27,842 bases of DNA from positions 25,793-53,634 of the forward strand of contig DEFE01000041.1 in assembly GCA_002350625.1 (NCBI GenBank), in the 5' to 3' direction. Shown piece by piece: positions 16,628 to 23,446 of this stretch. Made by a program: the position numbers and the translations under genes. Positions within the stretch are counted from its first letter, which is position 1; every line of letters begins with the position of its first letter. Source of the stretch: Lachnospiraceae bacterium UBA2860. Lineage in GTDB: Bacteria; Bacillota; Clostridia; Lachnospirales; Lachnospiraceae. The notes under the pieces were generated by a model. It was not told the origin of the DNA, searched no databases, and saw only the letters and a program-made list of their open reading frames with translations.

Positions 16628-17173
16628 TCACCGGCAGAGTTTATCTTCCAAGGCCTTCTTTATTTCTTCCAGATTCTCAGCAAACGTAACAGTCCGCAGC
16701 AGATCTTCCGAAGCAAGTCCCATCTCCGCCATGTGCTTAAGCAGTTCTTTCAGCCCCTCATAGTACCCGTCCAGGTTATACACAATACAGGGTGCCTCCA
16801 AATGCCTCAGACAAATCCTGGAGATGACCTCGGAAATCTCTTCAAGGGTTCCTGTCCCGCCGGGGAATGCGATAAAGGCATCTCCCAGTTCGATCATTTT
16901 GGCTTTCCGTTCCGACATGTCTTTCGTCACGATCAGCTCGGTGATTTCATCATACGCAAATCCGGCATCGATGAAGAACTGCGGTTCCACGCCGGTGACC
17001 CTGCCGCCGGCCATGAGGGTGCTCTCAGCCAGTACGCCCATAAGGCCTGAGTGGGAGCCGCCATAGATCAGTTGATGCTTATTGGCGCCGATCCAGGCAC
17101 CAAGCTCGCGCGCCGCAAAAGTGAGCGTCGGATGATTGGGGTCTCTTGCCCCCAGATAAACTGTTATGTTCAT
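16628..17173 (-). CDS. LOG family protein (TIGR00730 type)
   Basis: Rossmann-fold protein of 181 residues related to the plant LOG enzymes, nucleotide-5'-monophosphate phosphoribohydrolases. YGGSHSGLMG (37-46) binds the nucleotide phosphate, Arg89 in MSERKAKM and PGGTGTLEE (104-112) are the family signature. In bacteria these act on AMP-like nucleotides and may clear modified bases. The start is the ATG at 17173, with GGGAGA 5 nt upstream; a frame to 17245 would run into the promoter. It shares a divergent, operator-like region with the cysteine-cluster gene and precedes the AlkD-like gene. Confidence 0.9.
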   Translation of the reverse strand: MNITVYLGARDPNHPTLTFAARELGAWIGANKHQLIYGGSHSGLMGVLAESTLMAGGRVTGVEPQFFIDAGFAYDEITELIVTKDMSERKAKMIELGDAFIAFPGGTGTLEEISEVISRICLRHLEAPCIVYNLDGYYEGLKELLKHMAEMGLASEDLLRTVTFAENLEEIKKALEDKLCR

Positions 17174-17223
17174 AATTTCTCCCGGAGATGTGAAAGCCCG
17201 GCTGTCATTCGAATTAATTGTAT

Positions 17224-17252
17224 AGTATAAATCATGATCTTGCACTAGTTAA
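17224..17252 (-). promoter_or_regulatory. Promoter of the LOG/AlkD unit
   Basis: On the minus strand -35 TTAACT (17252-17247) and -10 TATACT (17229-17224) are 17 bp apart. The nested inverted repeat at 17234-17272 covers the spacer and -35. Confidence 0.6.
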
Positions 17253-17272
17253 TTGCAGATCATACTAGTGCA
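17234..17272. promoter_or_regulatory. Nested inverted repeats in divergent promoter region
   Basis: Two inverted repeats interlock. TGCACTAGT (17241-17249) matches ACTAGTGCA (17264-17272) perfectly. ATGATCTTGCA (17234-17244) matches TGCAGATCAT (17254-17263) except for one extra T. The order is A-B-A'-B'. It covers the LOG promoter and lies just before the -35 of the cysteine-cluster gene, so it may be an operator for both. Confidence 0.55.
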
Positions 17273-17277
17273 TCTGC

Positions 17278-17306
17278 TTGCCTGCGGATACCGAAAATGC
17301 TATATT
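17278..17306 (+). promoter_or_regulatory. Promoter of the cysteine-cluster gene
   Basis: -35 TTGCCT (17278-17283) and -10 TATATT (17301-17306) are 17 bp apart, and TGC before the -10 gives an extended form. The ATG at 17362 lies about 55 bp downstream. Confidence 0.6.
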
Positions 17307-17361
17307 GGGTGCAATCCGGCGGTCATTCAGTCAGGAATGCGCACCGGCAAGGAGTCACACG

Positions 17362-18039
17362 ATGAATAACGGTGTCAGTCAGGAAGCCCCTGATCCCATG
17401 TCACAATCAATCCATTATTATCAGGTTAATGATCTTGCGAGAATATCCTCCCCTGCCTGTGAGGGATGCGGTGAATGCTGCCGCGGTATGGGTGATACAA
17501 TCGTTCTTGATCCTTATGACGCTTATCAGCTTGCAATCGGTTTGAATAAGCCTTTCGCCGGTCTTATGAACAAGGAGATTGCGCTCCACAGTGAAAACAG
17601 CCTCCTTCTTCCGCATATTGCCATGCAGGGCAGCCATAATGCCTGCTCCTTTCTCAGTGAAGACTGCAGGTGCGGAATTCATTCATTCAGGCCCGGCATC
17701 TGCCGGCTCTATCCACTCTCGAGAAAATACACGGATGAAGGCATCCGGTATTTCATCCCGGCAGATGTATGCGCCGGGCACTCGTTAATCAAAAAAAAGA
17801 TTCGAAGCTATCTGGACATCCGGGATTACCATGCGTATGAGTCCTATAAATGCGATTGGTTCCGCTTCCTGAAGGATGCAGAAGACGCTGCAATTTCAAC
17901 AGCAGATTCTTCACTCCGGACGAAGACGGCACTCTTTGTATTGGAAACATTCTTTTTTCGCCCTTATGCCTGCGGAGACTTTTACGCCCTTGTTGAAAAG
18001 AGGATAAAAAGAGCCAGACGTTTTCTTGGGCTTTTGTAA
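17362..18039 (+). CDS. YkgJ family cysteine cluster protein
   Basis: Protein of about 225 residues of the YkgJ/Fli-B-related zinc- or iron-binding family. The first cluster CEGCGECC (Cys33, 36, 39, 40) is followed by CSFLSEDCRCGIHSFRPGIC and then RLYPL, the standard second half of the site; a further Cys lies in PADVCAGHS. The metal and role are not established for the family. I start at the ATG at 17362, where AAGGAG lies 8 nt upstream. The longer frame from 17278 begins on the -35 box and so cannot be translated from the promoter seen. It is transcribed alone, divergent from the LOG gene. Confidence 0.85.
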   Translation: MNNGVSQEAPDPMSQSIHYYQVNDLARISSPACEGCGECCRGMGDTIVLDPYDAYQLAIGLNKPFAGLMNKEIALHSENSLLLPHIAMQGSHNACSFLSEDCRCGIHSFRPGICRLYPLSRKYTDEGIRYFIPADVCAGHSLIKKKIRSYLDIRDYHAYESYKCDWFRFLKDAEDAAISTADSSLRTKTALFVLETFFFRPYACGDFYALVEKRIKRARRFLGLL

Positions 18040-18127
18040 TTCACAAAGAGCCCGCTGCATCTCTCTGACCGCGCCTTTGCCTGCCGTTAACGCCTGAATT
18101 GCTTAAGAGAAGCGCCGAAAACTGCGT

Positions 18128-18156
18128 AAAAAAGCGTCCGCCGTGACAGCGAACGC
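18128..18156 (-). terminator. Terminator after the glycosyltransferase operon
   Basis: On the minus strand GCGTTCGC and GCGGACGC (18156-18149 with 18141-18134) pair with one mismatch around a 7-nt loop, then TTTTTT follows. It lies about 40 bp after the glycosyltransferase stop. Confidence 0.65.
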
Positions 18157-18195
18157 CATGATAAACATGATCTCAGCAGGCATCCGGATCCTGCA

Positions 18196-19389
18196 TTACC
18201 GATCGATGCCGTATGTCCGGGCCGCAGCGGCATGTCCGGCAAGTTCTTCCAGAAACTGTCTGGCTTCCGCAGCGCCGCCTGAGGAGCGGAAGCTGTCCGA
18301 CACTTTTTCGGCGTTCCTTTTGTAAGAAGGATCCGTCAGTACCGTCTGTACGGCCTCAAGAATATCTTTTTCAGCTATGGACTTTAATCTGATCCCCGCG
18401 CCAAGCTCCTCTGTCCTCCTTGCCACCGCGCCCTGCTCCGGCGTCTGCGGGAACAGGATAAGAGGAACCTTGAAATACAATCCCTCCGATGCCGAATTCA
18501 TCCCGCAGTGGGTAATGAAGGCATCCGCAATCGAAAGCACCGCCATCTGGTCTACCGACGCATGGATCTGTACCTGATCGGGAAGATTGTCGAAATGCTC
18601 TGTGTTTGTTCCCATGGAGATAATGACCTGCCAGCCTGTTTTCCCCAGCGCATGGATGCAGCTGCGGTAAAACTCTCTGTTCTGGTTGACCGTTCCCATA
18701 GAGATAAATACCGTTTTCTCCGCAGTTTTTGCAACCGGCTCCGTGATCGGCCGGATCGAGGGGCCGATGAAATGATAGCGGTCCGAAAAGGTCTCTGCAA
18801 CGGGCTGGAAATACTTTGACGTGTATACGATCGTATTAGTGTCATTATCGTTCTGAACGATTTCGAGCAGGCCTTTGACCGGATACCCCTGTTCCCGCAG
18901 GCGGTTGATCTGCTTATTGATGCGCGGCAGGGCAAAGAGCATCTTAGCGATGTCCCACGGCGTTTCCTTCATGTACTTAGCCGAATAGCGGTTAAACGCA
19001 AATGTCGTCGTGGATGAAACATACGGCACCCCGTGCTTCATAGCCACAAGCTTTCCCCAGAACGCAACGGAGTCGGAGACGATCAGGTCCGGCTTTATCT
19101 CCCCGATCTTCTCCGTCGTCATCTCATCCAGGGCAAGGGTGGAGGATACGAGAAGCTCCGTGGCAAACACCTTGTCTTTTCCGACCCGGTCCGCGTTCTC
19201 TTTGTCCTCCATGTCAAAATCATAACCGTCGCATCCGATAAACACCGCCCCGGCCTTTTCAATCTTCTCCCGGAACATCTCGAAAGAAAAGTAAAAGACC
19301 TGATGGCCGGCCGAGGTGAGTTCCTTTACCACGCCCAGCGTCGGATTCGTGTGCCCATGCGCCGGAATGCAGAACCATGCAATCTTCAT
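18196..19389 (-). CDS. GT1 glycosyltransferase (macrolide/MGT, YjiC-like)
   Basis: UDP-sugar dependent transferase of 397 residues with the GT-B fold. The N-terminus MKIAWFCIPAHGHTNPTLGV carries the catalytic-base histidine. The C-terminal donor site shows VFISMGTVNQ, then THCGMNSASEGLYFKVPLI and PQTPEQGAVA, the HCG...E...PQ pattern of this family. Related enzymes glycosylate macrolides, flavonoids, sterols or diacylglycerol; the acceptor here is unknown. No membrane helix is seen. It is the last gene of the leftward set with the condensation-fold acyltransferase and the SH3-like protein, which suggests an acylated glycoside or glycolipid product (inference). Confidence 0.9.
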   Translation of the reverse strand: MKIAWFCIPAHGHTNPTLGVVKELTSAGHQVFYFSFEMFREKIEKAGAVFIGCDGYDFDMEDKENADRVGKDKVFATELLVSSTLALDEMTTEKIGEIKPDLIVSDSVAFWGKLVAMKHGVPYVSSTTTFAFNRYSAKYMKETPWDIAKMLFALPRINKQINRLREQGYPVKGLLEIVQNDNDTNTIVYTSKYFQPVAETFSDRYHFIGPSIRPITEPVAKTAEKTVFISMGTVNQNREFYRSCIHALGKTGWQVIISMGTNTEHFDNLPDQVQIHASVDQMAVLSIADAFITHCGMNSASEGLYFKVPLILFPQTPEQGAVARRTEELGAGIRLKSIAEKDILEAVQTVLTDPSYKRNAEKVSDSFRSSGGAAEARQFLEELAGHAAAARTYGIDR

Positions 19390-19410
19390 AATGCTTCACC
19401 TGCGATTCCG

Positions 19411-19881
19411 TTACGGCTGATAAATCCATCCGGCAGCGCCTCTCAGGCTCACGACAATCCAGTCCCCGTCGTCTCTCAGAATGGGAAGGGTCGTTCCGGC
19501 ACTCAGGAGAGCCACCGTGGGCGCCGAAGTGTCGTTCCAGGCATAGACAGGCGTGCTGTCTTCCGTCTCATACCACGCCGGATCAATGGCGAGGAAAGAT
19601 TCCTTTACCCAGCCCGAAGGAGAGTCCTCGGAATCGCCGAGAACAACATTCGCCCAGCCGTGCTCCTGGTTCATGACGATCGGCCTGTCCCCGTAATTCA
19701 GCGTCTGAAGGGGATTCTGCTGATCCGGATCATCATACAGCGTGAGGGTGTTGCACAGCACGACTGCACTGAGTCCGATCTGGCCGTACCCTCTGCTCGG
19801 GATGATCGCCCCGTGGCAGACACTGCTGATCATAAATACCGATGCTGCCGCCAATAAACCGATCTTCTTGAATGCTTTCAT
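19411..19881 (-). CDS. Secreted protein with two SH3-like domains
   Basis: Small exported protein of 156 residues. A signal peptide (MKAFKKIGLLAAASVFMISS, then VCHGA) is followed by two SH3b-like repeats. The first runs about 30-90 (LCNTLTLYDDPD, then HGWANV and GWVKESFL); the second is at the C-terminus (TPVYAWNDTS, then GDWIVV and AGWIYQP). SH3b domains often bind cell-wall peptides. The start is the ATG at 19881 with AAGGAG 8 nt upstream; seven codons further upstream lie on the ribosome binding site itself. It has no enzyme domain. It lies between the acyltransferase and glycosyltransferase genes. Confidence 0.8.
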   Translation of the reverse strand: MKAFKKIGLLAAASVFMISSVCHGAIIPSRGYGQIGLSAVVLCNTLTLYDDPDQQNPLQTLNYGDRPIVMNQEHGWANVVLGDSEDSPSGWVKESFLAIDPAWYETEDSTPVYAWNDTSAPTVALLSAGTTLPILRDDGDWIVVSLRGAAGWIYQP

Positions 19882-19948
19882 AACTTTTCTCCTTTCTTTC
19901 ATATGTGCGTCATCCGTGGTTCATTTTTCATGTACCGCCGATCCGGCT

Positions 19949-21217
19949 TCAGGTGTCCCAAGGGAGCTGAAGATCCGGCAGTCTAAGCGACACAGGCGCC
20001 TTACTTGTGAAGCGGATGCCATTTTCTTCGAACTGCTTTAACAGGGCATCGACATAGACCGGACTTGAGAAGTTCTGGCAGATGTCGAGCGTGAAGCGTC
20101 CGCTTACGGCGGATATTTCTATCAGCAGGCTCTCGTACATGGGGATCGCCCACAGATGAAAGTCGCGGATATGGGCTTCCGCCCCGCCGAAGCCTGCCCG
20201 CCCGACATAGCTTACGGTAGCCGTCAGCAGTTCTCTCAGGCTGTCCGCATTTTCTGCCGCTGCCGCTGCCCGCTCCCGGTCCGTCTTCAAAGAGAGCAAT
20301 GCGCGGGTATTCCGATTGATCGCGGCCAGTCCGGCGAGCACGCTCTCATCCCGCGACTGCACAAATACCATGCCGCGATAGGCCGTTGCCTGTCTGTCAA
20401 GCGGCCAGAAACGCATGGCCGGCTTGTACTCGAGCCAGGCTCCGCCGACAAGGCTCTGGTGGGCCAGAGGGGCCTTCAGGGCGGCGCGCTGGTTGACCGT
20501 CAGGCTGATGCGGATCGGCTTCTCTTCGTCCGGGTGAAGGGATGCGACCGCGCGGCTCAAGAAAAGGGCAATGATGGTGCCGGGACTGCTGTCATTTTCG
20601 CGGACGAGGTGCATCAGCTCAGATTCCTTAATCGTGACGCTGAAGACCGTCCTCACCCGGTCTTTATCGAGCTTCGACGCTTCGATGAGATTAAGTCCCG
20701 GGAGTATGGCGCCGCCCGCCGGGGCCGGGGTATCCGGGACGCTTAAGGCCGGGTCATCCCACTCTTCGTCCGGGATCGGATCTCCCAGGAGGCGGATTCC
20801 CTCGCATGCCGGGCGGTCCTCATAGCGCCGGGAAGCGTATTCATACAGCAGCGTTCGCAGCAGTGCATAGGCGCCGGTTCCGTCCGTCAGCGCATGGGCG
20901 ACCTCGACAAAAATCCAGTCATCCGTCCACGCGAAGGCAAGCATGTGAAAATTGGAGGCCTCTGCGTTCAGCGCCACAGGATCCGAAGTATGCGTGACGG
21001 TGACAGGTCTCAGATTGTCGGCAAAAACGTACTGCCCTTTTTCCTTTTTCAGCTCCACGCAGAAATACGGGTAGCGCTTCATGGCGGCTTCTGCCGCGCC
21101 CGCAAGCGCCTCGCCATCGACGGGCGCATCCATCCGTATCCTGAACTGGAACACGTTCGGAGCGTTTTTTCCGGACGAGTACAGCGGATTGATTTCAGAA
21201 AACAGCGGTCGGTTCAT
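19949..21217 (-). CDS. Condensation-fold acyltransferase (alcohol acetyltransferase/PapA-like)
   Basis: Protein of 422 residues with the fold of NRPS condensation domains, chloramphenicol acetyltransferase and PapA-type acyltransferases. The active-site motif HxxxDG is intact as HALTDG (His108, Asp112, Gly113). VFQFRIRMDAPVDGEAL near the N-terminus and ISLTVNQRAAL in the middle are typical. It is a stand-alone domain with no carrier or adenylation partner nearby, so acyl transfer to an alcohol or sugar is more likely than peptide synthesis (inference). The ATG at 21217 lies 5 bp after the RidA stop, with AGAGGT 10 nt upstream; a longer frame into the RidA gene is less likely. Confidence 0.8.
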   Translation of the reverse strand: MNRPLFSEINPLYSSGKNAPNVFQFRIRMDAPVDGEALAGAAEAAMKRYPYFCVELKKEKGQYVFADNLRPVTVTHTSDPVALNAEASNFHMLAFAWTDDWIFVEVAHALTDGTGAYALLRTLLYEYASRRYEDRPACEGIRLLGDPIPDEEWDDPALSVPDTPAPAGGAILPGLNLIEASKLDKDRVRTVFSVTIKESELMHLVRENDSSPGTIIALFLSRAVASLHPDEEKPIRISLTVNQRAALKAPLAHQSLVGGAWLEYKPAMRFWPLDRQATAYRGMVFVQSRDESVLAGLAAINRNTRALLSLKTDRERAAAAAENADSLRELLTATVSYVGRAGFGGAEAHIRDFHLWAIPMYESLLIEISAVSGRFTLDICQNFSSPVYVDALLKQFEENGIRFTSKAPVSLRLPDLQLPWDT

Positions 21218-21222
21218 AAAAC

Positions 21223-21594
21223 TTATACCTCTGCGATGACTTCGACTTCGCAAATGGCGCCCTTCGGCAGAGACTGAATCCCGACGCAGGACCTGGCCGG
21301 TTTTTCGGTAAAATACCTGGCATAGACCGCGTTGAAGGCCGCGAAGTCACCCATGTCCGTCAGGAAGCAAAGTGTCTTGACCGCTTTTTCAGGGCTGCTC
21401 CCGGCCGCTTCCAGGACGGCCGCAAGATTCTTCATCACCTGCTCCGCCTGCTCCTCGATCGTCTTTCCCACCAGTTCCCCGGTCTTCGGATCGAGGGCGA
21501 TCTGCCCTGACGTATAGACAAGTCCGCCCTTAACGACTGCCTGGGAATACGGTCCGACCGCCTCAGGGGCCTGATTCGTATAAATCTTCTGCAT
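21223..21594 (-). CDS. ridA: RidA family deaminase (2-iminobutanoate/2-iminopropanoate deaminase)
   Basis: Protein of 123 residues of the RidA (YjgF/YER057c) family, which hydrolyses reactive enamine/imine products of PLP enzymes. The N-terminal AVGPYSQAV, central YTSGQIALDP, and C-terminal PARSCVGIQSLPKGAICEVE with the key Arg and Glu are all there. AGGAGG lies before the ATG. It lies 39 bp after the amylase-like gene and immediately before the acyltransferase gene, so it is likely co-transcribed. Housekeeping function is expected; a link with the neighbours is not evident. Confidence 0.93.
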   Translation of the reverse strand: MQKIYTNQAPEAVGPYSQAVVKGGLVYTSGQIALDPKTGELVGKTIEEQAEQVMKNLAAVLEAAGSSPEKAVKTLCFLTDMGDFAAFNAVYARYFTEKPARSCVGIQSLPKGAICEVEVIAEV

Positions 21595-21633
21595 ATCGGT
21601 TCCTCCTTTTCTTCTGTTGCAAATCTCAAGGTA

Positions 21634-23367
21634 TCATCTGAAGCTGTTCGCCCAGTTTACAAGGGAATTGTGCCATATGTTTTCAGTGACCTCCCGGCGC
21701 ATCTGATCTGTCACGGGGCCGTTCTTTGCCATTTTCGAAAGAATCACGGCGTGCAGCTGCTCCACGGTCATGAGGTCATAGGGGATGTCCGGGATCTTAA
21801 CGTCCGCTTCCGGCGGCTTCGGCACCGGCGCTGTCTTCGGCTCCGCAGATGGCTTTGGCGCTGTCTTCGGCTCCGCAGACGGCTTCGACGCTGTCTTCTT
21901 CGCCTTCGAAGGTTCCGTCTTCCCCGCAGGCGCCGCCGGGACAGCTGTCTTCTCCGGTGTCTCTGCCGGCATGGTCTTAGCTGCGGCCCTCATCTCTTTC
22001 GCAAATGGCGCCTCCGTGACGATGCTGCCGTCAGCGTCAGCGTCCGGCACAAAGATGTCGCCGCTTGCGCCCGGAAGGGAGAAATTCAGTCTGCCCGACG
22101 AGTTCTCCAGGCGCTTTCCGCTGAGCAGCCCGACATAGGACGCGGCGCTGCCGGCTTCCACATTGATCCAGGCTTCCCCGTCGCTGTTATTGACCGCCGC
22201 GATGAGGCGGCCGCGGGCATAAGCATACTGCTGGTTCGTAAGACACAGCTGCCTGTAGTCGCCGTAAACCAGGTCCTGCTTCCACGCGCCGTGGATCTTT
22301 CCGAGCGCGGCAATGAGCTTCGTGCAGGAATTTTTTTCCTGATCATCCGCGTGGTCCTTGAGGTCAATGGCGGGGCGCAGAGAATCGTCTGAATACCGCT
22401 CCTTGCGGCCCTCGATCCCGAACTCACTGCCGTAGTAGACGGAAGGAATGCCGGGCAGCGTATAAAGAAGGATATGGACAGGCAGGTAATGGGCTTTGTT
22501 CATCAGCTTGGTGCTGATGCGCTCCACGTCGTGATTGTCCACGAAATTGTAAAGTCTGATATTCCCGGGGACCATGCTGATGGTGCGCTGTACCGTGTGG
22601 GCGATTTCAAAATAATTGTGATCGTTGTGCCCGCTGTACAGCGCCTTGTGCAGCGCGTAATTCGTGACGGAGTGAAGCGTGTTCGCATTGGCCCAGCGCG
22701 AGTAGTCGCCGTGGATCACTTCCCCCATCAGCCAGAAATCACTCTTCACCTCATCCGCCGTCCGCCTGAGGGCCTTCATGAACTCAAAATCCAGCACGTC
22801 TGCTGCGTCGAGCCTTATGCCGTCCACATCAAAGGCGCTGACCCAGAAGCGGATGACTTCGCAGATATAATCCCGGACAGCCGGATTTCTCTGATTCAGC
22901 TTTGCGAGCAGGTTATAGCCGCCCCAGTTGTCGTAGGAAAAGCCGTCATTATACTCATTGTTTCCCCAGAAGTTGACATTGCAGTACCAGTCCCGGTAAG
23001 GGGAATTCTCCCGGTTTTTCTGAATATCCTTAAAGGCAAAGAAATCCCGTCCGGTGTGGTTGAACACGCCGTCGAAGATGACTTTGAGCCCGGCTTCGTG
23101 GCAGGCCGCCACAAAATCCTTCAGATCCTCGTTTGTGCCCAGGCGGCTGTCCAGGAGTTTATAATCCGTGGTCTCATATCCGTGTCCGACAGACTGAAAG
23201 AGCGGTCCGATATAAAGCGCCGTAAATCCAAGCTGCCTGATATGATCAATCCAGGGCAGGAGCGCCGGCAGCCGGTGAACCGGCTCGCCATAGTCGTTCT
23301 GCTTCGGGGCGCCGGACAGTCCCAGCGGATAGATGTGATAAAATACTGCCTCGTCATACCATGCCAT
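21634..23367 (-). CDS. GH13 alpha-amylase family enzyme with repeat linker and C-terminal extension
   Basis: Cytoplasmic (no signal peptide) alpha-glucan hydrolase of 577 residues. The four GH13 regions are DGVFNH (99-104), GIRLDAAD with nucleophile Asp187, GEVIHGD with acid/base Glu216, and FVDNHD (275-280). LPGIPSVYYGSEFGIEGRKE is also typical of the cyclomaltodextrinase/neopullulanase group. The beta domain ends near 440. It is followed by a Pro/Ala/Lys-rich linker (about 465-525) with two copies of KPSAEPKTAP, and then about 50 residues of a probably helical tail (LMTVEQLHAVILSKMAKNG). The tail is not part of the normal family. GGAGG lies 8 nt before the ATG. It heads the RidA/acyltransferase/glycosyltransferase run. 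Confidence 0.9.
   Translation of the reverse strand: MAWYDEAVFYHIYPLGLSGAPKQNDYGEPVHRLPALLPWIDHIRQLGFTALYIGPLFQSVGHGYETTDYKLLDSRLGTNEDLKDFVAACHEAGLKVIFDGVFNHTGRDFFAFKDIQKNRENSPYRDWYCNVNFWGNNEYNDGFSYDNWGGYNLLAKLNQRNPAVRDYICEVIRFWVSAFDVDGIRLDAADVLDFEFMKALRRTADEVKSDFWLMGEVIHGDYSRWANANTLHSVTNYALHKALYSGHNDHNYFEIAHTVQRTISMVPGNIRLYNFVDNHDVERISTKLMNKAHYLPVHILLYTLPGIPSVYYGSEFGIEGRKERYSDDSLRPAIDLKDHADDQEKNSCTKLIAALGKIHGAWKQDLVYGDYRQLCLTNQQYAYARGRLIAAVNNSDGEAWINVEAGSAASYVGLLSGKRLENSSGRLNFSLPGASGDIFVPDADADGSIVTEAPFAKEMRAAAKTMPAETPEKTAVPAAPAGKTEPSKAKKTASKPSAEPKTAPKPSAEPKTAPVPKPPEADVKIPDIPYDLMTVEQLHAVILSKMAKNGPVTDQMRREVTENIWHNSLVNWANSFR
21827..21898 (-). repeat. 30-bp tandem repeat in the amylase linker
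   Basis: Two 30-bp units (21827-21856 and 21857-21886) differ at only two bases, and a 12-bp partial third copy follows (21887-21898). Each encodes KPSAEPKTAP. In-frame gain or loss of units would change the linker length only. Confidence 0.85.
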
Positions 23368-23446
23368 ATATGCAACCTCCAGCTCAAAATACTTTCCTGT
23401 CTATTTTCTTTTATTCAGCGGATTTTTACAACAGAAGGATTGTTCC

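Noticed and set aside
18176..18194. GCAGG...CCTGC hairpin near the glycosyltransferase stop
   Set aside because: Five-base arms with no T run on either strand; the terminator at 18128-18156 is better.
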